Positions 48,943 to 57,132 of a stretch of 59,762 bases of DNA are shown piece by piece. Origin of the DNA: Pseudomonadota bacterium (GTDB lineage Bacteria; Pseudomonadota; Gammaproteobacteria; Steroidobacterales; Woeseiaceae). How positions within the stretch are numbered: position 1 is the stretch's first letter; the number at the start of each line of letters is the position of its first letter. The stretch is from the NCBI GenBank assembly GCA_022563255.1, contig JADFNS010000019.1, positions 1 to 59,762 of the forward strand, read 5' to 3'. A program made the translations under genes and the position numbers. The notes under the pieces were generated by a model. That model ran no database searches. It saw only the letters and a program-made list of their open reading frames with translations, and was not told where the DNA came from.

Positions 48943-51795
48943 ATGAAAATCATCGACATTCGCGGCGCGCGAACACACAACCTGTGCAACATCGATCTGG
49001 AGTTGCCGCGAGACAAGCTGATTGTCTTCACCGGGCTGTCCGGTTCGGGCAAGTCTTCGCTCGCGTTCGACACCATTTACGCCGAGGGCCAGCGCCGCTA
49101 TGTCGAGTCGCTGTCAACCTATGCACGGCAGTTCCTGTCGATGATGGAAAAACCCGACATCGACCACATCAGCGGACTCTCGCCAGCAATCGCGATCCAG
49201 CAGAAGTCCACCTCACACAATCCTCGCTCGACGGTCGGGACGGTCACGGAAATTTACGACTACCTGCGCCTGCTGTACGCCCGCGCCGGCACACCGCAAT
49301 GCCCCGATCACCGTACGCCTCTTGAGGCACAGACAGTCAGCCAAATGGTCGACCAGGTATTAACCCTGCCGGTCGGCACGAAACTGATGCTGCTCGCGCC
49401 CGTCGTTGCCGAGCGCAAAGGCGAGCATGTCCAACTGATGGCCGATCTGCAGGCGCAAGGTTTCATTCGCGCGCGAATCGACGGCGAGATTTACGAGCTC
49501 GATCAACCGCCCGCGCTCGACCTGCGCAAGAAACACAACATCGATGCAATCGTCGATCGATTCAAGGTCAAAGAAGACCTGCGTCTGCGTCTTGCCGAAT
49601 CTTTCGAAACCACATTGCGTCTCGCGGACGGTGTAGCACGTATCGCCTACATGGACGATGAAGACGCCGCAGAGATCGTATTCTCGGACCGCTTCGCCTG
49701 TAATCACTGCGGCTACAGTCTCACCGAACTCGAGCCACGCCTGTTCTCGTTCAACAACCCGAGCGGCGCCTGCCCCACCTGCGACGGGCTCGGAGTGAAA
49801 CAGTTTTTCGATCCGGACCGTGTGGTCGTCAATCGCAAGCTGTCCCTGGCGGGTGGTGCGATTCGCGGCTGGGACCGCAAGACAACGTATTACTATCAAA
49901 TGATTCAAAGTCTGGCGTCGCACTACCACTTTGATATCGAAACGCCGTTCGAGGAACTCCCGGACAAGCTGCAAAAAGTCGTTTTGTATGGCAGTGGCAA
50001 GGAAAAAATCGAGTTTTTCTACGCGAATTCGCGCGGCATGCAGATCAAGAAACTGCATCGCTTCGAGGGCGTGTTGCCGAATCTTGATCGCCGTTACCAC
50101 GAAACCGAGTCCGGCGCAGTCCGCGAGGAGCTTGCGAAGTTTCTCAACAGCCAGGTCTGCCCGGCATGCGACGGCACGCGATTGAACCGCGCGGCACGAA
50201 ACGTGTTTGTCTGCGAACGTTCGCTGCCTGAACTCACGAAATTATCCATCGGGCATGCCCGTGAATTTTTCGACAGCATGGAAGTCGAGGGCTGGCGGGC
50301 GACAGTCGCTGAGAAAATCGTCAAAGAGATTGGTGCCCGCCTCGGCTTCCTGTCCGACGTTGGGCTGGACTACCTGTCCCTCGATCGCAGCGCCGATACG
50401 CTGTCGGGCGGCGAAGCACAGCGAATTCGACTCGCCAGTCAGATCGGCTCCGGTCTCGTGGGTGTCATGTATATTCTCGATGAGCCATCCATCGGCCTGC
50501 ACCAGCGCGACAATCAACGACTGCTTAGTACGCTCACTCGCCTCCGGGACCTGGGCAACACCGTCATCGTCGTCGAACACGATGAGGAAGCCATTCTCGC
50601 GGCTGACCATGTTGTTGATCTTGGACCGGGCGCGGGCGTGCACGGCGGACGCATCGTAGCGGAAGGCACGCCGGAAGAGATAATAAACAACCCCAATTCC
50701 CTGACGGGCCAATATCTCTCCGGGAAGCGCTCCATCGCGGTGCCTGAAGAACGCACAGCGAACGATCCGAATCGCCAGATACACATCATTGGCGCAACGG
50801 GTAACAACCTCCGTAACATCGACGCATCGATACCGATTGGCCTGATGACCTGCATCACCGGCGTATCCGGCTCCGGTAAATCCACGCTCGTCAATGACAC
50901 ATTGTACAAAGCTGTCGCCGACAAGCTGAACCGCTCCAATCGCAATCCGGCGCCGCACAAAAAGATTACAGGTCTCGATAACATAGACCGCGTTATCGAC
51001 ATCAGCCAAAGTCCGATCGGTCGCACACCGCGTTCAAACCCGGCAACATACGCCGGCTTGTTTACGCCAATACGCGAGCTGTTTGCCGGAACTCACGAAG
51101 CCCGCTCCCGCGGTTACATGCCGGGCCGCTTCAGTTTCAATGTCAAAGGCGGCCGTTGCGAGCCTTGCCAGGGCGATGGGGTTATCAAGGTTGAAATGCA
51201 CTTCCTGCCGGACGTGTACGTTCCCTGCGATACCTGCAGTGGAAAACGCTACAACAGGGAAACGCTTGAGATCCGCTACAAGGGAAGAAACATTCACGAA
51301 GTGCTCGACATGACCGTTGAGGACGCCGCTGAATTTTTCAGGAACGTGCCGGTTATCGCGAAAAAACTAACCACGATGATAGACGTCGGCCTGAGCTACA
51401 TTCACCTGGGTCAAAATGCCACAACGTTATCCGGTGGCGAAGCACAGCGCGTCAAACTCGCCAAAGAACTTTCCAAACGTGACACGGGCCGCACACTGTA
51501 CATCCTCGACGAACCAACCACGGGCCTGCACTTTCACGACATCGACCAATTGCTGCACGTCTTGCACCGCTTGCGAGATCACGGCAATACGATCGTCGTT
51601 ATCGAGCACAATCTCGACGTAATAAAAACCGCTGACTGGGTCATTGACCTGGGACCCGAAGGTGGCGATGGCGGTGGCCGCATCGTGGCCACAGGCACGC
51701 CTGAGCAGGTCGCTGCAACCGCGGGTTCGTTTACCGGTGAATACCTCAAACCACTCGTTAATGGCAAGCGCAGGATGCGCCGCGACGTAGGCTAA
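48943..51795 (+). CDS. uvrA: Excinuclease ABC subunit A
   Basis: The ATG at 48943 ([20 protein letters not shown]) gives 950 residues; a TTG two codons upstream is a weaker alternative. UvrA scans DNA for bulky damage. It has two ABC ATPase halves: Walker A GLSGSGKS at 31-38 and a second GVSGSGKST in the C-terminal half, each with its ABC signature (LSGGEAQR). Zinc fingers are at CNHCGYS with CPTCDG and at CEPCQGDG with CDTCSG. It is divergent from the MFS gene (77 bases between them). I see no clear LexA box there. Confidence 0.96.
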   Translation: MKIIDIRGARTHNLCNIDLELPRDKLIVFTGLSGSGKSSLAFDTIYAEGQRRYVESLSTYARQFLSMMEKPDIDHISGLSPAIAIQQKSTSHNPRSTVGTVTEIYDYLRLLYARAGTPQCPDHRTPLEAQTVSQMVDQVLTLPVGTKLMLLAPVVAERKGEHVQLMADLQAQGFIRARIDGEIYELDQPPALDLRKKHNIDAIVDRFKVKEDLRLRLAESFETTLRLADGVARIAYMDDEDAAEIVFSDRFACNHCGYSLTELEPRLFSFNNPSGACPTCDGLGVKQFFDPDRVVVNRKLSLAGGAIRGWDRKTTYYYQMIQSLASHYHFDIETPFEELPDKLQKVVLYGSGKEKIEFFYANSRGMQIKKLHRFEGVLPNLDRRYHETESGAVREELAKFLNSQVCPACDGTRLNRAARNVFVCERSLPELTKLSIGHAREFFDSMEVEGWRATVAEKIVKEIGARLGFLSDVGLDYLSLDRSADTLSGGEAQRIRLASQIGSGLVGVMYILDEPSIGLHQRDNQRLLSTLTRLRDLGNTVIVVEHDEEAILAADHVVDLGPGAGVHGGRIVAEGTPEEIINNPNSLTGQYLSGKRSIAVPEERTANDPNRQIHIIGATGNNLRNIDASIPIGLMTCITGVSGSGKSTLVNDTLYKAVADKLNRSNRNPAPHKKITGLDNIDRVIDISQSPIGRTPRSNPATYAGLFTPIRELFAGTHEARSRGYMPGRFSFNVKGGRCEPCQGDGVIKVEMHFLPDVYVPCDTCSGKRYNRETLEIRYKGRNIHEVLDMTVEDAAEFFRNVPVIAKKLTTMIDVGLSYIHLGQNATTLSGGEAQRVKLAKELSKRDTGRTLYILDEPTTGLHFHDIDQLLHVLHRLRDHGNTIVVIEHNLDVIKTADWVIDLGPEGGDGGGRIVATGTPEQVAATAGSFTGEYLKPLVNGKRRMRRDVG

Positions 51796-51817
51796 CAGGC
51801 CGAGGGAAATCCCCTTG

Positions 51818-52250
51818 ATGCTCAGTTTCGGCTCTTCAGGTGGCGGTGAAAAAGTGACGGGCCATGAAAACTACCAGGTCACGGTGCATGTGGGTCGTTC
51901 CGCCCTTACCAATGGCGATGGACGTTCCAGTCTGCCGATTGAATCGGTAAAACGATTATGTTGTGACGGTGATGCTGTCGTCATCGTTGAGAGCGAGGAA
52001 GGTGAACCACTGAGTGTTGGTCGCAAGACTCGCACCGTATCCACGGCGATCAAACGTGCCCTGCGTGCACGAAGGTGGCTTTCGCATTGAGCGCGACTAC
52101 CGGAATCGCTGGATCTTCAAGCGACCCGATGGGCGGGCGGTCCCGAGCTGCAGTTATCAGGCAAAGGATATGATCGACGATGACATTGATGGCGACATCA
52201 CCGAACTTTCCACTCTGATCAATTATCCCTCCGCGGAGGGATTTGAAATG
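51818..52250 (+). pseudogene. Relic of a DUF222/13E12-type HNH endonuclease, catalytic core deleted
   Basis: Two fragments lie in different frames. Frame 1 (51818-52066) encodes YQVTVHVGRSALTNGDGRSS, then SVGRKTRTVSTAIKRALRAR, the region before the HNH motif in the DUF222-HNH family. Frame 2 resumes at about 52064 with HEGGFRIERDYRNRWIFKRP and DGRAVP, the region right after the HNH motif. The zinc/HNH core expected between them (an RFPGC ... HHxxxW ... CRHHH block of roughly 40-50 residues) is missing, with an apparent junction in CTGCGTGCACGAAGG. No start or stop for the whole gene remains. The family travels with mobile elements. Confidence 0.8.
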
Positions 52251-52382
52251 TCAGCTTTCACCACTAGCAGCCGTTTAGTCAGTCAAAAAAGTGCCACGGT
52301 GAAGGGCGGGAGTCGGCCACAAGCAGTCGTTGAAGCCATCAATGAAGCGCATTGCTCGGCAGCAATTGGTACCGCTACACAA

Positions 52383-52760
52383 TCACTCGTCTGTCAACAC
52401 AAACTGAAAGTCGTCGAGCGCGACTTTTACAGCCCCGAAAGGGCCATGACGGGTTAGCTGACCATCGTCAATTAGAGCGCTATCAAGGCTGCCGAAATCA
52501 ACCGATCCATCTGGATCAATAGACTTATTGACGTTTTCCATAGCAACCAGCTTGCCGATAAGCTGCGGATTTCGGAGTATGAGCTTTCCTTCTTTGTAGC
52601 AAGTCCAATCTTCAGGAGGCGGCTTCTCGTAATTCGGGTTGCCCGGCCAAAGACTGAATGAACACTCTACGGTTAACACTTGGTTTTCGAAGGACCAGCC
52701 CAAAACGAAGCAATCTTCGACCATTACACCGTATAGCGGATCAGCGTCATCCGAGATCAA
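52383..52760 (-). CDS. Orphan hypothetical protein with TTG start
   Basis: A 125-residue acidic soluble frame. The start is TTG at 52760, supported by AGGTGG six bases upstream; the next in-frame ATG would lose 12 residues. It has several aromatic residues and two cysteines and no membrane segment or signal peptide. I recognise no family. The gene lies on the minus strand right after an integron attC site (in that direction), so it could be a gene-cassette passenger that lost its own attC. An immunity-type role would fit the shape but is only a guess. Confidence 0.55.
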   Translation of the reverse strand: MISDDADPLYGVMVEDCFVLGWSFENQVLTVECSFSLWPGNPNYEKPPPEDWTCYKEGKLILRNPQLIGKLVAMENVNKSIDPDGSVDFGSLDSALIDDGQLTRHGPFGAVKVALDDFQFVLTDE

Positions 52761-52820
52761 ATTATGCCACCTGACTAAAGATTGTGAACAAAATTGGAGG
52801 ATAACATCCTGCTCTCGATT

Positions 52821-52835
52821 GTCCGCTTTGGGTCA
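52821..52835 (+). repeat. Dispersed GTCCGCTTTGGGT repeat (free copy)
   Basis: GTCCGCTTTGGGTCA stands in intergenic DNA with no IS next to it. The same GTCCGCTTTGGGT string, or close variants, forms the immediate outer flank of several IS30 ends in this region. Confidence 0.6.
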
Positions 52836-52914
52836 TCTGCAGCCTGCCAGCAGTCTATCACCTGGAGGGCCGGAGTCGGCCATTAGCAGACATTTGTCGT
52901 CGGTTGCATTTGCT

Positions 52915-52987
52915 GCCTAACGCCCCGCATCAGCGGCCAAGAAAACGCGTAGCGGTTTGTTGGTTCGACTGGATGCGCTTGTTAGGT
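52915..52987 (-). other. Integron attC recombination site
   Basis: A 73-bp imperfect palindrome bounded by 7-bp cores: GTTAGGC (complement of 52915-52921) and ACCTAAC (complement of 52981-52987). Inside, the L-type boxes pair: GATGCGGGGC near one end with GCGCATC near the other, and the middle is a loop of about 30 bases. This is the attC/59-be layout of gene cassettes. In minus orientation it lies 21 bases after the L7/L12-like gene, exactly where a cassette's attC belongs. No integrase gene is present in the window. Confidence 0.85.
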
Positions 52988-53008
52988 GACGTCGTACCCA
53001 TTCTAGTT

Positions 53009-53299
53009 CTAGTAGTTTTCATAGTCCGTGAAATCGATCTGATCGAGATTTCTGATTTCTGGTGAATGCTCGTTGTTTATTTGAATTTCAGCAGTCATGC
53101 CTTCTTCTTCAAGCAAAATTGATAACTCTTTAGCCTGTCTTAGATGCATTCCATTCAAAATTTCAGATGGGCAATTTTCGATAAGCGTCTTTGCTTGTGC
53201 TAAACCAAAACCCGTTACCTCCCGGATTCTTTTTATCCCAACTACTTTTCTTTCCGGGTCGAAAGAGGTGATCGAAACCAAATATGCAGAGTTATCCAT
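53009..53299 (-). CDS. L7/L12 C-terminal-domain-like small protein, cassette-borne
   Basis: A 96-residue frame. Residues about 18-72 (VVGIKRIREVTGFGLAQAKT followed by LIENCPSEI and a KELSILLEEEG helix) match the fold pattern of the ribosomal L7/L12 C-terminal domain, which docks translation GTPases. There is no L7/L12 N-terminal dimer domain or hinge, and the C-terminal tail is acidic. With the attC just downstream it forms a probable integron gene cassette. A possible role is as a decoy or modulator of translation factors; this is inference. Confidence 0.78.
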   Translation of the reverse strand: MDNSAYLVSITSFDPERKVVGIKRIREVTGFGLAQAKTLIENCPSEILNGMHLRQAKELSILLEEEGMTAEIQINNEHSPEIRNLDQIDFTDYENY

Positions 53300-53390
53300 A
53301 AGTCATCCAACAGTTTAATCATGCGTCACCGCGCATGTATTCGGCTCAATGGTCGCATATTTTGGCTGCTGGCAGATGTCCGCTATGGGT

Positions 53391-54619
53391 TGCGATTTCA
53401 ACCGGTCGATGCAACACATTGGCTAAATCGTTCGGCTGGTGTTTCGAAGTTTAACGTTTCTCTTGGTCGTTCGTTAAGTCTTCTTGCTACCGCATTCAAT
53501 CTGTTCTGGTGAACACTCGAGAGGTCCATGCCTTTCGGGAAGTATTGCCGTAGCAGGCCGTTCGTATTTTCATTCGAGCCGCGCTGCCAGGGACTTTGTG
53601 GGTCGCAGAAGTAGACGTTTATGTCGGTCGCGAGCGAGAACCGTTTGTGATCGGCCATCTCTTTACCACGGTCCCAGGTCAGTGACTTGTAGAGTTCCCG
53701 CGGTAACTTGTGTGCCTGCTTGATGAGGGCGTTGATCACCGTCTTGGTATCCTTGCTCTTCAAGCGAACCAGCATCACGTAGCGAGTGTGTCGTTCCACC
53801 AGGGTCGCGATTTGACTGTTATTGCTGCCGCACAAGAGGTCGCCCTCCCAGTGACCGGGCACCGCACGATCCTCAGCTTCGGCCGGTCGTTCCCGGATCG
53901 AGACCGTGTTGGTGATTCTGCCGTGATCGCTGGTCTTCTGCGTGTGATGGCGTGACCGGCGCATTGCTCGTGTTCTTCTAAGGTGCTGTATCAGCTCCTT
54001 TTTGAGGGCCCCGCGGGCCTGGATGAACAGTGTTCGATAAATAGTCTCGTGTGATACCTGCATATTCTCATCACCCGGGTAATGGCGCTTTAACCACCCT
54101 GCAATCTGCCGCGGTGCCCATTGCAACCGCAGCTTCTCCGCCACTATGCGGGCCAAAGCACGGTTCTGTGCCAGTTTACAGGTCTTCGGCCGGTGCGCCC
54201 GGTCCCACGCAGCTTGATCAGCCTGGCTGGCTCGGTAACGACGCCGGCCACCGTTGCGGTTGATCTCTCGACTGACCGTCGACGGTGCTCGATGCAGTAA
54301 TACCGCTATCGATCGAAGAGAGCGGCCGGTAGCCACGCCACGCGATATCTCCTCACGTTCCGACAACGTTAACGTCAGGCATGATCGCCGTCGCGGCGCA
54401 GGACGTATCCCGCCGGTCCGTGCGAGAACGCCCTGTATTGCAGAGTGGTGTCGATCAAAAAGCTTGGCTATCGAGTTCAGTGACTCGCCTTTTTGCCAGC
54501 GATCCCACATCAAGGTCTTATCAGATTCTGTGTAATATATTCTTGGTCGTTGCTTCATATACAACATCCTCCTCTCTATACTTAGAGATTAGGTGTTGCA
54601 TCGACCGGTTGAAATCGCA
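53391..54619 (-). mobile_element. IS30-family insertion sequence, copy 1
   Basis: The 1229-bp element is bounded by a perfect 27-bp terminal inverted repeat that begins TGCGATTTCAACCGGTCGAT (53391-53417 and complement of 54593-54619). It carries one transposase gene on the minus strand. The left outer flank is GTCCGCTATGGGT; the right outer flank is unrelated. It lies next to the probable integron cassette. Confidence 0.9.
53398..54558 (-). CDS. IS30 family transposase
   Basis: About 386 residues from the ATG at 54558; an ATG nine bases upstream abuts the GGAGG site too closely. An N-terminal helix-turn-helix (DRWQKGESLNSIAKLFDRHH), a second one (LRSIAVLLHRAPSTVSREIN) and a DDE domain: VPGHWEGDLL, LTWDRGKEMADH and GSNENTNGLLRQYFP provide D, D and E. 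The frame is intact and runs to within the left inverted repeat. It is similar to, but clearly not identical with, the two other copies in the window. Confidence 0.95.
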   Translation of the reverse strand: MKQRPRIYYTESDKTLMWDRWQKGESLNSIAKLFDRHHSAIQGVLARTGGIRPAPRRRSCLTLTLSEREEISRGVATGRSLRSIAVLLHRAPSTVSREINRNGGRRRYRASQADQAAWDRAHRPKTCKLAQNRALARIVAEKLRLQWAPRQIAGWLKRHYPGDENMQVSHETIYRTLFIQARGALKKELIQHLRRTRAMRRSRHHTQKTSDHGRITNTVSIRERPAEAEDRAVPGHWEGDLLCGSNNSQIATLVERHTRYVMLVRLKSKDTKTVINALIKQAHKLPRELYKSLTWDRGKEMADHKRFSLATDINVYFCDPQSPWQRGSNENTNGLLRQYFPKGMDLSSVHQNRLNAVARRLNERPRETLNFETPAERFSQCVASTG

Positions 54620-54798
54620 GTCATAAGCAGCCTGTCAGCAACATATCAGGCGAACGGTTGGTTTCGAGCGCTTACCGGCCGTTCAGATTGAGTCTCGATC
54701 AAAAGTTAATTTTGAATGTCCGCTTTCATCGATAGCGGTCGTTCAGATGGCTAGAAAAACAGGATTTTGACCGTCTGCTATCGGCCAGGAGCGGACAC
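54620..54798. other. Intergenic DNA rich in short GTCYGCT repeats
   Basis: No gene is seen. Two repeat hairpins are present: CCGCTTTC/GATAGCGG at 54720-54738 (one mismatch) inside a block ending GGTCGTTCAGATGG, and GTCTGCT (54773-54779) facing AGCGGAC (54790-54796). They resemble REP-like palindromes of the same family as the IS30 flanks. Confidence 0.55.
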
Positions 54799-55317
54799 TC
54801 AATCACTCGCACTATCGGACATTTTTGATTGAACAAATAGCATTCGAGTGAACTGCTGCACTGAATGCAGTAAATACCAAATTAGTGCCACGACATACGT
54901 GGCATCAACGGCGAAATCAAAAATTGAAAAGACAGACGAGAGCTGCATGAAGATAATCACAACATGTCCAGCTACCATTCTGGAGAAGGCGAACCAGTTG
55001 AACAATTCGGGATTCGCGTCCTTGATGTAAAGAGATTCTCTTATCCACCAAATTAAGAAAAGGGTGGAATATATCGACAAACAGGCGCTGGAAAGTCGCC
55101 ATACATCTTGGGGATCAGTACCGAACGAAAAAAGTAACTCGGGCAGAAATGAAAGAAACATTGCGCCAAACGCAAGCGATAGGAGTATTTGTAGTCGGTA
55201 CTTCTGGACTGCGGTAAGTGGTCCCACGTCTTTTCTAAGCGCGACGATCAGACCGCTAAATCCTGCAAGACCTAGTCCTATCTCGGCGATTATTTGCAGG
55301 GATCCGTGAAATTCCAT
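54799..55317 (-). CDS. Four- to five-helix membrane protein of unknown function
   Basis: About 172 residues from the ATG at 55317 (MEFHGSLQIIAEIGLGLAGF). The open frame extends 16 codons upstream, but that part is read from the edge of IS30 copy 2 and is unlikely to be native. Helices are at about 8-25, 42-62, 78-98, 108-130 and 135-158. The EIGLGLAGFSGLIVALR start is a pattern I associate with uncharacterised marine gammaproteobacterial membrane proteins. The IS insertion may have separated the gene from its promoter. The final part is charged. Confidence 0.65.
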   Translation of the reverse strand: MEFHGSLQIIAEIGLGLAGFSGLIVALRKDVGPLTAVQKYRLQILLSLAFGAMFLSFLPELLFSFGTDPQDVWRLSSACLSIYSTLFLIWWIRESLYIKDANPELFNWFAFSRMVAGHVVIIFMQLSSVFSIFDFAVDATYVVALIWYLLHSVQQFTRMLFVQSKMSDSASD

Positions 55318-55354
55318 ATTGCCGTCGATCTCCTTACCACCGGCCGCTTTGGGT

Positions 55355-56583
55355 TGCGACTTCAATCAGTCAATGCAACACCTAAACTCTCACTATAGAG
55401 AAGGAGGTGTTGCTTATGAAGTACCGAACGAGAAGATATTTCAGCGAAGCAGATAAAGTCTTGATGTGGGATCGCTGGCAGAAAGGCGACTCTCTACACG
55501 CGATAGCACGACTTTTTGACAGTAGTCACAGCGCGATTGCGGGCGTTTTTTCAAGGACCGGGGGCATACGACCGCCAGAGCGACGACGGTCACGACGAGC
55601 GCTGACACTGTCCGAACGCGAAGAGATCTCACGTGGTATTGCCACTGGCCAGTCACTGCGCTGCATCGCAGCATCATTGGGTCGTGCACCATCAACGGTC
55701 AGTCGTGAGGTCAATCGCAACGGTGGTCGTCAACCGTACCGGGCCAACAAAGCCGAGCAAGCAGCCCGTGAGCGGGCCCATCGCCGAAAGACCTGTAAAC
55801 TGGCCGAGAACCCTGCATTAGCGCGTATCGTGGCAGAGAAGCTCCAGCTGGAATGGTCGCCCGATCAGATTGCAGGTTGGTTGAAGAGCACGTATGCGGG
55901 CGACGAGAGCTATCAGGTGTCACACGAGACGATCTATAAAACGCTGTTCATCCAGGCCCGTGGAGCCTTGAAAAAGGAGCTTTTACAACACCTTAGGAAA
56001 ACACGGGCGATGCGTCGATCCCGTCATCACACGCAGAAGACAAAGGACCACGGCAGGATCACCAACACCGTCTCGATCAGGGAACGTCCGGCCGAGGTTG
56101 AGGACCGTGCCGTACCGGGTCACTGGGAAGGTGACTTGCTGTGCGGCAGCAACAACAGTCAGATCGCGACACTGGTAGAGCGCCACACACGGCTTGTCAT
56201 GCTGGTCAGGGTGCCGAGCAAAGACACCAAGACGGTGATCGATGCTCTGATCAAGCAAGCCCAAAAATTACCGCGGGAACTCTACAAGTCATTGACCTGG
56301 GATCGTGGCAAAGAGATGGCTGACCACGAACGCTTCAGCCTGGACACCGACATCAAGGTGTACTTCTGTGATCCACAGAGTCCCTGGCAACGGGGTTCGA
56401 ATGAAAATACCAACGGGTTACTGAGACAGTACTTCCCGAAAGGAATGGACCTCTCAAACATTCATCAGAACCGATTGAATGCAGTTGCACGACGGCTAAA
56501 CGAACGACCTAGAAAGACGTTAGAATATCGAACACCGGCAGAATGTTTTGCTCAATGTGTTGCATCGACCAATTGATATCGCA
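55355..56583 (+). mobile_element. IS30-family insertion sequence, copy 2
   Basis: By the same boundary rule as copies 1 and 3 it is 1229 bp, with imperfect inverted repeats TGCGACTTCAATCAGTCAAT (left) and TGCGATATCAATTGGTCGAT (right, complement). Both outer flanks carry the same motif in opposite orientation: CCGCTTTGGGT on the left and ACCCAAAGCGG on the right, as if inserted in the middle of a palindromic target. Confidence 0.88.
55416..56576 (+). CDS. IS30 family transposase
   Basis: About 386 residues from the ATG at 55416, with GGAGG eight bases upstream; a GTG nine bases earlier abuts that site. It has the same layout as copy 1: two N-terminal helix-turn-helix units (DRWQKGDSLHAIARLFDSSH; LRCIAASLGRAPSTVSREVN), then WEGDLL, LTWDRGKEMADHERF and GSNENTNGLLRQYFPKG for D, D, E. 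The frame is intact. Numerous substitutions against the other copies show old divergence, not recent local copying. Confidence 0.95.
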   Translation: MKYRTRRYFSEADKVLMWDRWQKGDSLHAIARLFDSSHSAIAGVFSRTGGIRPPERRRSRRALTLSEREEISRGIATGQSLRCIAASLGRAPSTVSREVNRNGGRQPYRANKAEQAARERAHRRKTCKLAENPALARIVAEKLQLEWSPDQIAGWLKSTYAGDESYQVSHETIYKTLFIQARGALKKELLQHLRKTRAMRRSRHHTQKTKDHGRITNTVSIRERPAEVEDRAVPGHWEGDLLCGSNNSQIATLVERHTRLVMLVRVPSKDTKTVIDALIKQAQKLPRELYKSLTWDRGKEMADHERFSLDTDIKVYFCDPQSPWQRGSNENTNGLLRQYFPKGMDLSNIHQNRLNAVARRLNERPRKTLEYRTPAECFAQCVASTN

Positions 56584-56656
56584 ACCCAAAGCGGACGTAA
56601 CAGCGTCGTATAATCCATATTTTGGAACTGGTAATTTCGTTGGGGAGTATCAACCG

Positions 56657-57085
56657 ATGAAAGAAAAATCCTATTTTTCAGGACTACTTATATTGGCCAG
56701 CCTGTTCGCCGTATCGCTGGCTCAAGCAAATGATGACGTTCAGGATTCAGTCACAGCCATTGAGGTCAACGCCGCAAAAGAATTTGTCGCTCGACATGAA
56801 AACGCCGTGATCATGGATGTTCGAACGCCGATCGAATACGAAATGTCTCATATCACCGGCTCTGTTAACGTCAACGTGCAGAATGAGTCTTTCGAAAACA
56901 TGGTTATCGCACTTGATCCGAACAAGACCTATATCGTGCATTGCACCAAAAACCCAGGCGATGGCAGATCCAGCCGTGCATTGGAGACATTGCAAAGCCT
57001 CGGCTTCAAGCACCTTTACAGCCTGGAAGGTGGCTATGTAGCGTGGAAAGATGCCGAACTTCCACTGACGAAACCGTCAAACTAG
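56657..57085 (+). CDS. Periplasmic single-domain rhodanese-like protein
   Basis: The ATG at 56657 gives 142 residues; a longer in-frame start lies inside the IS and is rejected. Signal peptide about 1-24 (ASLFAVSLAQA cleavage). The rhodanese domain (about 33-135) has VIMDVRTPIEYEMSHITGSV, the active cysteine C96 in IVHCTKNPGDGRSSRALE and LYSLEGGYVAWKDAELPL. It may transfer sulfur or sense thiol stress in the periplasm. It is caught between IS30 copies 2 and 3, so a composite-transposon-like passenger is possible. The active loop after the cysteine is longer than in typical rhodaneses. Confidence 0.87.
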   Translation: MKEKSYFSGLLILASLFAVSLAQANDDVQDSVTAIEVNAAKEFVARHENAVIMDVRTPIEYEMSHITGSVNVNVQNESFENMVIALDPNKTYIVHCTKNPGDGRSSRALETLQSLGFKHLYSLEGGYVAWKDAELPLTKPSN

Positions 57086-57132
57086 CGTCGCATTGCGAGG
57101 TCATATAGTCGCTTAAACGTCTGCTATACGCT

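Noticed and set aside
52250..52382. A second attC downstream of the 125-residue orphan gene
   Set aside because: I searched for paired GTTRRRY/RYYYAAC cores with inner boxes and found none, so only one attC is reported.
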